From CAWBRY01 sp963791295 (GTDB lineage: Bacteria > Bacteroidota > Bacteroidia > Chitinophagales > Chitinophagaceae), in contig CAWBRY010000002.1 of the NCBI GenBank assembly GCA_963791295.1, positions 1 through 13,814 on the forward strand: DNA of 13,814 nucleotides, read 5' to 3'. Below, in pieces: positions 1-8,704 of the stretch. The position numbers and the translations under genes are program-made. The notes under the pieces were generated by a model that worked only from the letters and a program-made list of their open reading frames with translations, did not search any database and had not been told where the DNA came from. Every line of letters begins with the position of its first letter. Position 1 is the stretch's first letter.

Positions 1-22
1 CGATGTACTCGAAACGGGATTT

Positions 23-37
23 GGCACATATATTGAC
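23..37 (+). promoter_or_regulatory. Promoter-like element GGCACATATATTGAC upstream of DUF4142 gene
   Basis: The 15-mer GGCACATATATTGAC lies with its TTGA 41 nt before the ATG at 76. It matches the element at 11879-11893 (GGCATATTTATTGAC) at 13 of 15 positions, at a similar distance from a start codon. The GG-N10-GA layout recalls a sigma-54 -24/-12 site (GG-N10-GC), but the key C is replaced by A, so assignment to sigma-54 is not supported. It could also be a variant of the Bacteroidota TAnnTTTG box. The function is inferred from position and recurrence only. Confidence 0.4.
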
Positions 38-75
38 CAATATTGGCGTTAAATTCTAAATCTAAACCTTTCAGC

Positions 76-594
76 ATGAAAAAAATCCTTGCCTCCCTGG
101 TCCTGGCTGTAATTATTTTGAGCTGTGATAAGAATGACGATGACGATAATGGCAATGGTCTTAATAGTACGGATCGCGGTTTCGTATTAAAAGCTGCTTC
201 ATCCAATGAAGCAGAAATATCCCTGGGTCAACTGGGCCAATTGAATGCTACAGACCCGGGTGTAGTCTATTTCGCGCAGTTAATGGTGAATGAGCACATA
301 GCGGCGAAAGCATCATTGAATACCGTTGCTTCAGGCGTCGGGCTATCTACGCCCGATACACTGGACGCGGTGCACATTGCACTAAGAAATAGGCTGGATA
401 CCTTAAGTGGATTTATTTTTGACTCTGTATATATCAGGACTCAGGTTTTAGATCACCAGGGCATCATCAGTTCTTATGAAAATGAACTAATTGGCGGAGC
501 AAACAGCGCACTAAGAAACTATGCCGATGATATGCTGCCTATACTTCGCAGACATCTTGAAATCGCCGATAGTATTGCACAAGATTTTCAATAG
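76..594 (+). CDS. DUF4142 family lipoprotein
   Basis: A 172-residue exported protein of the DUF4142 family (ferritin-like helical bundle, usually called putative outer membrane protein; molecular role unknown, often linked to stress). I place the start at ATG 76 rather than the upstream TTG at 43, because the lipoprotein signal peptide then begins cleanly: MKKILASLVLAVIILSC with lipid-acceptor Cys17. After the Cys comes DKNDDDDNGN, an acidic stretch resembling the lipoprotein export signal that sends Bacteroidota lipoproteins to the cell surface. The rest matches the DUF4142 pattern: DRGFVLKAASSNEAEISLG, a FAQLMVNEH segment, FDSVYIRTQVLDHQGIISSYE, and a final LPILRRHLEIADSIA helix. Length is ordinary for the family. 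It converges on the DUF5107 gene with only 7 bp between stop codons, leaving no clear terminator. Family assignment is firm, function is not. Confidence 0.88.
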   Translation: MKKILASLVLAVIILSCDKNDDDDNGNGLNSTDRGFVLKAASSNEAEISLGQLGQLNATDPGVVYFAQLMVNEHIAAKASLNTVASGVGLSTPDTLDAVHIALRNRLDTLSGFIFDSVYIRTQVLDHQGIISSYENELIGGANSALRNYADDMLPILRRHLEIADSIAQDFQ

Positions 595-601
595 GAAGGA
601 T

Positions 602-3600
602 TTACTTCTGTTCTACTTCCATTAGTTTTTCCAGGATGCGAATTGTCGGATCGTGGGCCTTTGAGGCCGTTTGATTTTTATCAAATGTATCTATCACCCA
701 CATCAGGATCTTATCTCCCGGATATCTTGTCATTTCAACCTTCAACCAGGCCTTCGCCTTATCTGTTTGTCCTGACTTTTCCATAGCCCAGGCAGTGACC
801 AGCGCATTAGCCGAATAGATGTTCGTAGAAGTGATCTCTGGCCCAGGAATGAAATCGATGATCTTTTTTAAAGCGGTCTCTGCATCCGTTGTTTTATGGA
901 GGTGCGAATAGGCCATATACAGCAGCCAGTTTTCAAGACGCTCATCAATATCTGAATCGTATGGCTTTCCTTCACCCAGGTTTTCGGGCCATAATTTTGC
1001 AACCTGCACAAATTGAATTGCCTTCTTATGATCATTGTTGCGCAACGCTTGCACGGCCATCATTAGTTTTGCCTCTCTATATAGCTGTCTCCCTTCCGTG
1101 GCCCCTTCAAACGGAATGATACTTAATTTGGAAAGCAAAACATCGCATTCCTTGTATTTCTGATTCAATAGTAAGGTCTTAGCATACAGCATTCCCATGA
1201 TGAAATTGGTCGGGTGATTTTCATAAAAATCCCCTGCGACGCTTAAAGCCTTTTTAGGTTCATTATTTTTAAGATAATATTCGGCCAGCAGCTTGGAGAA
1301 ACGCCATTGGCCTTTATCGAGTGAAATTGCATGAACGAGGTCCTTTTCTGCGTGCTCAGGGATTAACGAGGCTCGGACGGCGTAGAATGAAGGATCATTG
1401 GCTACGTCTCCACAATCCAGAAAGAGTCGCTTTGCTTTATCAAGGTTTCTGCGGCTATGATAGATTAGAGCAAGGCTATACTTTAAATTCCAATCCTTGT
1501 TTGACTCTATCAGCTTCGAAAGTATTTCTGCCGTTTCTTCTCTAAAAGGGTAGGCACTTGGAGTATGGACATCACCAGCTTCATTCTCTTTGATGGTGAA
1601 ATATCTTTTCCAAATTCCCGCCTCTACTCCGGCAGGTGTGATGGATAACAGAGCCTTTATCTCCTCATCCAGACCAATGCGGTAGTACCAGGTTGCCAGC
1701 TCCACACAAGTCTCAGAAGGCAACTCGTTTCGAATTGCAGATAAAAATGCTTTCTTAGTATTATCGTTTTGATGAACGAAATAATTTTCAAATGAAACAA
1801 AATGATTTAGCGGATCCATGTCACCAATTGATTTGAGGCTTTCTTCATAAGCATTGTCATTTTTCATTTTGCGGTAGATCAAGGCCAGTAACTGCAATCC
1901 ATCTATATTTTGCTTGTTGTAGATCAGCGACTTTTTAACACAATCCTCCGCCTTGTCAAATTGTTTCTCTCTAAAATAGATCTGGCTGAGGCGGTTGAAT
2001 GCGGCTACTCGAAATTCGGCAGATTGGGTAGCCAGGTCAAAACCATCTTTTGCATCAAACGTCTTATTGAGTTTTAGCGCAGCCAATCCATAATAATAGT
2101 TGGACGCTGCATCGTATGTATTAATCGCAAGAGCCCTTGATGCGGCCTCAAACGCTCCTGAATAGTTGAGCCTTCGATACTCAAGTTCACTCAAGGCTGT
2201 CAGCGCAGGTAAGTAGTTCTTGTCTTTTTTTAGACAGCCATTAATCTTTTCTTCCGCCTCTGGATATTTTCTTTGCTCGATATAACTTTTTCCCGCGAGG
2301 TAGAGACCGTAGATTCCGTTCCAGTCAAAATCCGGGGGAGAAGCTATGGGCCTTGAAAGTGCAGCTTCCGTGAAACCTTTGCTGTCAAATTCCATTTTCG
2401 AGCGGATAGTAATTTTCCAGGATGTATCACTCGCCTCCAGCCGAATACTATCGGAAAATGTTTGAAGTGGTTGAAGGTTCAGTTTTTTGAAATAGTCGCC
2501 CGATGATTTGTGTACGCGAAATTCTTCATTGATGCTTTGAATAGGGCAGAAATAAAACTTGAGCCATCCATTTTCCATTTTTGTATTCAATGCTCCCCAT
2601 TCATTTGCTTTTACAAATCCTTTAGTTTGTATTACCGGAAACCAATACTCCGTCCATTTATCTGTTTCATTGGCCGCAAATTCTCTGAATTTGAATGGCG
2701 AATACATACTCTTCTCAACACTTTGGTTGAACAGTCTTCCACTCTGCACTTCTACATATTGGCCATCCCTATCCGTTAATAGCTTTTCCCAGATCATACC
2801 TTGTTGCGAAAGACCCCAGATCCATATTTTCTTACCCGCTTTATCATCGCGCCGGGCAAAGCGCGCCATTCCATAGTCATCATCATGCCAATACCCGCCA
2901 AAGAAATCAGTATAGACACCAAATACATGATAAGACTTATATCCGCCAAAATTGTTTTGATCATAAAAAGAAATATTCCGCCCCGTTCTTTTATCGATTG
3001 GCCATTCTCCATATTCGCCTTCATGACCCAGGTGATGATTACCCGGATAAATAAATTCCAGATTGCCATTTGCCTTAATTCCCGTATTCATCCACGTGTA
3101 ATAAGGTTGTTCAAGCAGCGAAGTATTATACCAGGTGGATTCAGTGGTAAAGTAAGCCTTATCAGAGGGTAGGTTGACTTCAAGTCGCCATTGCGTCTGT
3201 GTCAGTAGATCAAGTACGCCGATGATGCAGCTGGCGCTTCCATCGGGCTTCTGGAGAGTTATATAGTCGACCGGAGTTGCGCAATTGGGTGTGTGCCCAA
3301 TGATGCCATAGTTAGCTTCAATTCCTCCGCTCGTCCAGGGACCTCTCATGGCAACGTCGCGAAACTTTACGACATGGTTGTTATAAAGAAAATCCTTTCC
3401 TGATTTCTTTTCAGATGCGCTCCAGATCTTTCCACCCACCTCTGGCAGGATGGTCACCTTAATGTATTCGTTTTCCAACTCCACGACCTGCCATTCTTTT
3501 TGTTCGGGTGTGGTGGTGAAACCGTCATATCGAAAATAAGGATAGATCTTACCAAGTGGATCGGGAATGGAACTGGGATCGGAATAAGGATAAGTTGTAA

Positions 3601-3694
3601 ATACCTTCTTATATTCTTTTACTGACGATTTGTTTTGGGCAGACAAATTGTAGCAAAGATGAAAGAGGATAATTATAGGAAATATTTTTTTCAT
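602..3694 (-). CDS. DUF5107 domain and TPR repeat protein, exported
   Basis: A 1030-residue exported protein and the last gene of the minus-strand operon, 33 bp after the upstream GH2 gene. A Sec signal peptide is visible (MKKIFPIIILFHLCYNLSA, cleavage likely before Gln20). Residues about 40-360 form a DUF5107 domain. LPEVGGK at 83-89 is a motif shared with galactose-mutarotase-like beta-sandwich folds, followed by the conserved-looking MRGPWTSGGIEAN block (116-128) and GHTPN (133-137). From about residue 460 to the C terminus the sequence is alpha-helical with many TPR-like units (for example EQRKYPEAEEKINGCLKKD and REKQFDKAEDCVKKSL). DUF5107/TPR proteins are common beside glycoside hydrolases in Bacteroidota, but I know of no firmly assigned reaction. 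I infer a sugar-binding or sugar-processing role in the periplasm. Annotation as merely a tetratricopeptide protein would miss the N-terminal domain. Confidence 0.88.
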   Translation of the reverse strand: MKKIFPIIILFHLCYNLSAQNKSSVKEYKKVFTTYPYSDPSSIPDPLGKIYPYFRYDGFTTTPEQKEWQVVELENEYIKVTILPEVGGKIWSASEKKSGKDFLYNNHVVKFRDVAMRGPWTSGGIEANYGIIGHTPNCATPVDYITLQKPDGSASCIIGVLDLLTQTQWRLEVNLPSDKAYFTTESTWYNTSLLEQPYYTWMNTGIKANGNLEFIYPGNHHLGHEGEYGEWPIDKRTGRNISFYDQNNFGGYKSYHVFGVYTDFFGGYWHDDDYGMARFARRDDKAGKKIWIWGLSQQGMIWEKLLTDRDGQYVEVQSGRLFNQSVEKSMYSPFKFREFAANETDKWTEYWFPVIQTKGFVKANEWGALNTKMENGWLKFYFCPIQSINEEFRVHKSSGDYFKKLNLQPLQTFSDSIRLEASDTSWKITIRSKMEFDSKGFTEAALSRPIASPPDFDWNGIYGLYLAGKSYIEQRKYPEAEEKINGCLKKDKNYLPALTALSELEYRRLNYSGAFEAASRALAINTYDAASNYYYGLAALKLNKTFDAKDGFDLATQSAEFRVAAFNRLSQIYFREKQFDKAEDCVKKSLIYNKQNIDGLQLLALIYRKMKNDNAYEESLKSIGDMDPLNHFVSFENYFVHQNDNTKKAFLSAIRNELPSETCVELATWYYRIGLDEEIKALLSITPAGVEAGIWKRYFTIKENEAGDVHTPSAYPFREETAEILSKLIESNKDWNLKYSLALIYHSRRNLDKAKRLFLDCGDVANDPSFYAVRASLIPEHAEKDLVHAISLDKGQWRFSKLLAEYYLKNNEPKKALSVAGDFYENHPTNFIMGMLYAKTLLLNQKYKECDVLLSKLSIIPFEGATEGRQLYREAKLMMAVQALRNNDHKKAIQFVQVAKLWPENLGEGKPYDSDIDERLENWLLYMAYSHLHKTTDAETALKKIIDFIPGPEITSTNIYSANALVTAWAMEKSGQTDKAKAWLKVEMTRYPGDKILMWVIDTFDKNQTASKAHDPTIRILEKLMEVEQK

Positions 3695-3727
3695 AAAACC
3701 AAGTATGTAGAAGTTGATTTTGGGCGC

Positions 3728-6172
3728 TTATTCAGCAGTCACTATATTTTTTGCTGCCTTTAATCCAGGTGAGCGAGCTTCCAGGGTGATCTGTCCGGCA
3801 CCCGTTGGCTGAAGGATCACCAGGCATCGGCCTCTAAAAGTAGTTCGCATGGGCTTTTTGAAGCTAGCCATATCTGAGGGGTTGGCATTTCCAACTCCTG
3901 CAATTATGCCTGCTCCACCTACGACAAATTCCACCGGAATTTGAGCGTCGGGAACTATTTTATCATGTTCATCAACTACCTCCACCATCACATATGCAAG
4001 GTCATTCTTATCGGCTTTAATGGTTGACCTGTCGACTTTCAATCGCATCGCTGCGGGTGGACCGGTAGTTGAAAGAGTAACGCTATCAGCCTCCTTGCCA
4101 TTCTCCACCCCAACGGCAGTTAATTTTCCGATTTGATACCCAACCTCAAATTTTGCAGTCATTAAATTACTATCTGCAATGTTCTTTTCGCCAATAACTC
4201 TATCATTTTGTTTTAGTCGTACAACTTTATATCGCGAATAAACAGACACATCCATTTTTGTACCATCTTCAACTTTCCAGTTCCAACTTTGTTCTTCCTC
4301 AGGCCAACCCCAATAGCTCACTTTCTCCTTACATCCGCGGGCAAGCGGCTTGTGGATTGCCAGTTCAATATTACTTCTTCCCCAAATCACATCCCTGAAA
4401 AATGACTGGGGCTTTTTGTTTCCAATCAAATCGATATCGCCGCAATTAGCGTTGAACCAGGGCCAAGGCATTAGTTGTGTTTCTTTTTCATTCTCACATG
4501 ACGTGTGGCCAATGCCCGACTCTCCCAGGTAATCCATAGCCGTCCATACAAAATCTCCGATAACATATGGATGCTTCTCTACCAATTGCCAGTTTTGCAA
4601 GGCATGGATTGGAACGGATTCTGTACCCATCATGATCCGTTGCGGAAATTTTTCGTGATCGGGCTCGTATTGCCACCATTGATAGTTATATCCACCTATA
4701 TCCAATAATTCAAAGGTAGGCGCAGTCGCCGCCCAGGGCCGGCCCGGATTGTCCCAAAATTCACATATTGCCATAGTTATTGGCCTCGACGGATCCAGTT
4801 CTTTGACCCGAGCTTTTAATTCTTTTATGATAGCTAAGCCAGAAGTATCCGCCCTTTCCTGGATTTCATTACCCAGGCTCCAGAAGATCACCGAAGGATG
4901 GTTGCGATCACGCATGACCATTGATGAAAGGTCAGCATAATGATGTTCATCAAAATACAGATGGTAATCGTCTGGGTTTTTTGGCTTCTGCCACATGTCA
5001 AAGGCTTCATCAATAACCAACATGCCCAATCTATCACAGGTTTGAAGAAATTTTTCGGAGGGCGGATAGTGGCTGCTTCTTACTGCATTGAAGCCATAAG
5101 ACTTTAGCAATTCTACTTTCTTTTCTTCGGCCCGGTCGATCGCAGCTGAACCAAGTATCCCATTATCGTGGTGCACGCATCCGCCTTTTAATTTTATACC
5201 CATCCCATTCAATTCAAATCCACTAGTTCTATCAAAACGGAGCGAGCGGATGCCAAATTCGTTCGAAACCATGTCTTCCATTTTATCTCCTGACTTTAGC
5301 GTCACCTGCGCCGTATATAAATATGGAGTGTCCGGAGACCAGAGGCGAGGGGAGGAAATGGCGATATCCTGGGCGATCAGAGCGCTATCATTTGACTTAA
5401 TATTAGATGAACCTTCCGAACGGCCCACTTGCTCATTCTTATCATTGAGAATTCGTATGGTGAGTTGATAATCAGAATCTTCGCTCTTCGCATTGACAAC
5501 GCGGGTGGCAATTTTCACTATTGCTTTTTGTCTCGATACCTCCGGAGTAGTGATATAAACACCCCATTGTTGCACATGCAATGGACTGGTTACCACTAGC
5601 TTCACATGACGATATATGCCCGATCCACTGTACCACCGGCTGTTCTGGCCTTTGTTCCTGACCCGAACGGCTATGGTGTTTTGCTGACCCGGAGCATGGC
5701 AGAACCTGGTTATGTCAAAAAAGAAAGAAGTGTAACCATGCTTATGTGCGCCGACAAAATTTCCGTTGATCCAAAGATCCGTCTCCATATACACTCCTTC
5801 AAAGTAAATGGAGAACAACTTGTTCCGGTCAGCAGAATCCAGGATAAAATGCTTCCGATACCAGGCGGTGCCACCGACAGCATGGGCATTGGAGCTTCCA
5901 TTCATTGGTCCCCCGCTTTCCCTGGAGAATGGTCCTACGGTTTTACCCTCGACCTGAACGGGAAGATCTTCGATGCTCCAGTCATGGGGCGTATCCAACA
6001 CCCGCCAGCCTGAGTCATTGAACCCAGGTTGCTCCGCTCCATCAACACTATCCTTTGAAAAACGCCAACCGGTATCGAAAGACTTTTCCCTACTCAGCAT
6101 TTGCGCAGTGTCTTTGGAAGTGTTGCAATAGGCAAATAAATAAGCAACCAGTATGATCAAAGGCAATCGCAT
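3728..6172 (-). CDS. Glycoside hydrolase family 2 enzyme (beta-galactosidase-like), copy 1
   Basis: An 814-residue GH2 enzyme and third gene of the operon. The N terminus is an export signal with a Cys at 16 (LFAYC), so it may be a lipoprotein, although the lipobox is not canonical. Domains in order: sugar-binding jelly roll (about 30-195; NSRWYSGSGIYRHV at 177-190), Ig-like sandwich (about 196-310), TIM barrel (about 315-600), then DUF4982 and a further Ig-like C-terminal domain (about 615-810). The acid/base is predicted as Glu436 in WSLGNE, and the nucleophile as Glu518 in GTES. SSHYPPS (366-372) is the substrate-pocket strand. GH2 covers beta-galactosidase, beta-glucuronidase, beta-mannosidase and related retaining activities. 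The overall pattern is nearest the Bacteroidota beta-galactosidase-like group, but the substrate is not proven. A longer loop (about 70-98) separates it from its neighbour. It is clearly paralogous to the adjacent GH2. Confidence 0.93.
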   Translation of the reverse strand: MRLPLIILVAYLFAYCNTSKDTAQMLSREKSFDTGWRFSKDSVDGAEQPGFNDSGWRVLDTPHDWSIEDLPVQVEGKTVGPFSRESGGPMNGSSNAHAVGGTAWYRKHFILDSADRNKLFSIYFEGVYMETDLWINGNFVGAHKHGYTSFFFDITRFCHAPGQQNTIAVRVRNKGQNSRWYSGSGIYRHVKLVVTSPLHVQQWGVYITTPEVSRQKAIVKIATRVVNAKSEDSDYQLTIRILNDKNEQVGRSEGSSNIKSNDSALIAQDIAISSPRLWSPDTPYLYTAQVTLKSGDKMEDMVSNEFGIRSLRFDRTSGFELNGMGIKLKGGCVHHDNGILGSAAIDRAEEKKVELLKSYGFNAVRSSHYPPSEKFLQTCDRLGMLVIDEAFDMWQKPKNPDDYHLYFDEHHYADLSSMVMRDRNHPSVIFWSLGNEIQERADTSGLAIIKELKARVKELDPSRPITMAICEFWDNPGRPWAATAPTFELLDIGGYNYQWWQYEPDHEKFPQRIMMGTESVPIHALQNWQLVEKHPYVIGDFVWTAMDYLGESGIGHTSCENEKETQLMPWPWFNANCGDIDLIGNKKPQSFFRDVIWGRSNIELAIHKPLARGCKEKVSYWGWPEEEQSWNWKVEDGTKMDVSVYSRYKVVRLKQNDRVIGEKNIADSNLMTAKFEVGYQIGKLTAVGVENGKEADSVTLSTTGPPAAMRLKVDRSTIKADKNDLAYVMVEVVDEHDKIVPDAQIPVEFVVGGAGIIAGVGNANPSDMASFKKPMRTTFRGRCLVILQPTGAGQITLEARSPGLKAAKNIVTAE

Positions 6173-6205
6173 GGGGCGTGGTTTAATTCAAATAGAATTC
6201 ACTTG

Positions 6206-8605
6206 CTATTTAGAAGTCGCTATAATTAATTTAGTTGATGGCAAGCCCTGTGAAGATGCTGTCAAAGTAATTTTAGAACTCTTGCCATCCGATTTGACGA
6301 TCACCAAACACCTTCCCAGCCAGGCCTTTCGTTGCGGCCGTTCATAACTTTCCAGGCTTATAGGGTTCGCGTTTCCGACTGCAACAATTTTGCCACCATC
6401 GATATTGAAATTAATCAAATTCTCTGCCTTGGGATTTCGAATGCCTTGTTGGTCAGTCAGCTCAACAGTCACATACGAAAGGTCCTGCCCGTCGGCAGTA
6501 ATCGTCGAGCGGTCAGCTGATAATTTTATTCCCGAGACTTTCCTGGCAGTTTGCAGTTGCGCTGTGGCCACCGTTTTTCCGCCGGCATAGCCAACAACTT
6601 TAAGCAGGCCGGATTGATAAGGGACTTGCCACATTGCCATGTACTGGTTTTGACGATTCGTAGGCTTCTTTCCCAAAGATTTGTTATTAAGAAATAGTTC
6701 GACCTCCTCGCAAGATGAATACACAGATATGTCTATGGATTTATTTTCATATCCTGGCCAATTCCAATCCGCAACAGCATCATGCCATTCCCATTTACTC
6801 CAGGATTGCTTATTGGGATTTAATGGAAACGACGGTTTGGGTGGTTTTACAAAAAGCGACAGCTGATTTTCTTTCCATAACGCTTCGCGATAATAGGATT
6901 GAGGGCGCTTCCAGCCACATATATCTATATCTCCGCAATAGGCGAGGTTCCATGGATAGAAACTGGATTCCTGCCAGTAGCCTCTCCAGCCAATACTGGC
7001 TTCACCAATATAGTCGAATGCCGTCCAAATGAAATCACCGATTACCCAAGGATGGTCGACAACACCCATCCACGCACTAAACGTTTCTAGTGCATACGAT
7101 TCGGTCCCAACCATCACCCGATTCGGGACTCGTTCGTGATCATGGGCATACAAACTCCGTTGATTGTGATCTCCACCCGCGGCATAGTTATAACCGCACA
7201 CATCCAGTGTTGCGAAAAAACTGTCTTTTTGGGGACGGAGATTGTTGACAGCAGCAGTAACGGGTCGCGTGGGTTCTATTTTCCGAATATGATTTGCCAA
7301 CATTTTTGCAACTTCAATTATTTTGGGATTTTCCATATCCCTGATCTCATTTCCAATACTCCACAATATGATGGAAGGATGGTTTCTATCACGCATTACC
7401 ATACTTTCAATATCCCGTTGCCACCAATCATTAAAATATAAATGATAATCATGCGGATTGTTTTCCAATCGCCACATATCAAAGGCTTCATCCATCACCA
7501 GCATACCCAGGCGATCACAGGCATCAAGGAATGCAGGAGACGGCGGATTGTGGGAGCAGCGAATGGCATTATAACCACTTTTCTTTAATATTTCGACCCT
7601 TCGTTCCTCAGCTCTGTCATAAGCTTTTGAACCGAGAGGCCCGTTGTCGTGGTGTACACAACCTCCTCTCAACTTAACTGATTTTCCATTCAACATAAAT
7701 CCATTGGTCACATCGAAAGAGATCGTGCGGATCCCAAATTTGGAGCTGGTCTTATCCTTCAGCTGATCGCCGAGATATACCTCTTGAATCGCAGTATATA
7801 ATGTAGGTGAATCAGTAGACCACAATTGGGGTGAAACAACTGCAACCTCCTGGGAGATTTCAAAACTATTATTCGCATCGATCGATTGAGTTGATTCAAT
7901 CTTTGCAACTTCCTCGTTTTTGGCGTTCAAGATGCGAGTCAGCAATTTTGCCGATGCAGTGGCAGTCGTTTCATTCTTAATGGTTGTCTTAATGGCCAGC
8001 TTTGCCGATGTTGAACTTACATCGTGGCTGGTTAAATAGGTTCCCCATGGCGCTACATGCACAGGATCAACGATACGCAACCACACATGCCGATAGATGC
8101 CGGAACCGGAGTACCAACGACTATTTTGACCTTCATTCTTTACCAGCACAGCGACCAGATTCTTTTGATCCATTTTTACTTTATCCGTGATATCAAACCA
8201 GAAGCTAGTATAACCATAAGGATGGTTCCCAACCAGGGTGCCATTAACCCAGATATCCGCATTCATATAAATGCCATCGAATTGAATATAGATCCGCTTA
8301 TTTTTTGCGTCGGCCGGTAATGCAAATGTCTTGCGATACCAGGACGTTCCTCCCACTGTAAAACCAGTGCTGACCTGGCCCACGGCATTTGGATCAAATG
8401 GTGATTGAGTTCCGGGAAGGTCTTCTATGCTCCAATCGTGCGGAAGGTCGAGCTTTCTCCATTTTGAATCGTCGAATTCAGGCATTTCGGCCCGTTGCGC
8501 TCCTCCATGATGGAAGCGCCAGTCGTTGTCAAATAAAATAGGTTGTCCTACTACGGTCTTAGCGAGGAAAATTATGATGGCGGCAATCAAGAAGTGTTTG
8601 ATCAT
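6206..8605 (-). CDS. Glycoside hydrolase family 2 enzyme (beta-galactosidase-like), copy 2
   Basis: A 799-residue GH2 enzyme and second gene of the operon, ending 33 bp before its paralogue. The N terminus MIKHFLIAAIIIFLAKTVVG-QP looks like a Sec/SPI signal peptide, with no lipobox Cys, so it should be soluble in the periplasm, unlike copy 1. Domain order is the same: jelly roll (about 25-180), Ig-like (about 181-295), TIM barrel (about 300-585), DUF4982-like (about 600-690) and a final Ig-like domain (about 690-797). Predicted acid/base is Glu420 (WSIGNE), nucleophile Glu502 (GTES). The pocket strand reads CSHNPPS (350-356) against SSHYPPS in copy 1, and the two differ in the DWW and WW segments around the barrel, so specificities may differ. 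Start ATG at 8605 is fixed by the signal peptide. Family certain; exact sugar unknown. Confidence 0.93.
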   Translation of the reverse strand: MIKHFLIAAIIIFLAKTVVGQPILFDNDWRFHHGGAQRAEMPEFDDSKWRKLDLPHDWSIEDLPGTQSPFDPNAVGQVSTGFTVGGTSWYRKTFALPADAKNKRIYIQFDGIYMNADIWVNGTLVGNHPYGYTSFWFDITDKVKMDQKNLVAVLVKNEGQNSRWYSGSGIYRHVWLRIVDPVHVAPWGTYLTSHDVSSTSAKLAIKTTIKNETTATASAKLLTRILNAKNEEVAKIESTQSIDANNSFEISQEVAVVSPQLWSTDSPTLYTAIQEVYLGDQLKDKTSSKFGIRTISFDVTNGFMLNGKSVKLRGGCVHHDNGPLGSKAYDRAEERRVEILKKSGYNAIRCSHNPPSPAFLDACDRLGMLVMDEAFDMWRLENNPHDYHLYFNDWWQRDIESMVMRDRNHPSIILWSIGNEIRDMENPKIIEVAKMLANHIRKIEPTRPVTAAVNNLRPQKDSFFATLDVCGYNYAAGGDHNQRSLYAHDHERVPNRVMVGTESYALETFSAWMGVVDHPWVIGDFIWTAFDYIGEASIGWRGYWQESSFYPWNLAYCGDIDICGWKRPQSYYREALWKENQLSLFVKPPKPSFPLNPNKQSWSKWEWHDAVADWNWPGYENKSIDISVYSSCEEVELFLNNKSLGKKPTNRQNQYMAMWQVPYQSGLLKVVGYAGGKTVATAQLQTARKVSGIKLSADRSTITADGQDLSYVTVELTDQQGIRNPKAENLINFNIDGGKIVAVGNANPISLESYERPQRKAWLGRCLVIVKSDGKSSKITLTASSQGLPSTKLIIATSK

Positions 8606-8669
8606 GGAGGATTTGTTCTGGTTGATGAAAATGTGTTTTTCTGTCTCCTAACGAATATCGCGAGAAGCG

Positions 8670-8704
8670 AATCTAGCATCCAGCATCTAATATCTGGCAT
8701 CCAG
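8670..8704 (-). repeat. Degenerate heptanucleotide repeat, 5 units
   Basis: Read on the minus strand, five consecutive 7-mers follow one pattern: CTGGATG, CCAGATA, TTAGATG, CTGGATG, CTAGATT (consensus about CTRGATG). Units 1 and 4 are identical. The array supplies the last codons and the TAG stop of the beta-helix gene (LDARY-stop) and runs 17 bp past it into the 81-bp gap before the GH2 gene. I have no evidence for its function. Confidence 0.6.

Noticed and set aside
594..620. Terminator between the convergent DUF4142 and DUF5107 genes
   Set aside because: Only a 5-bp GGAAG/CTTCC stem with a 17-base loop and no T-run.
5606..6013. 135-codon plus-strand frame inside the GH2 gene
   Set aside because: Antisense to a well-supported GH2 coding region, with no family features.
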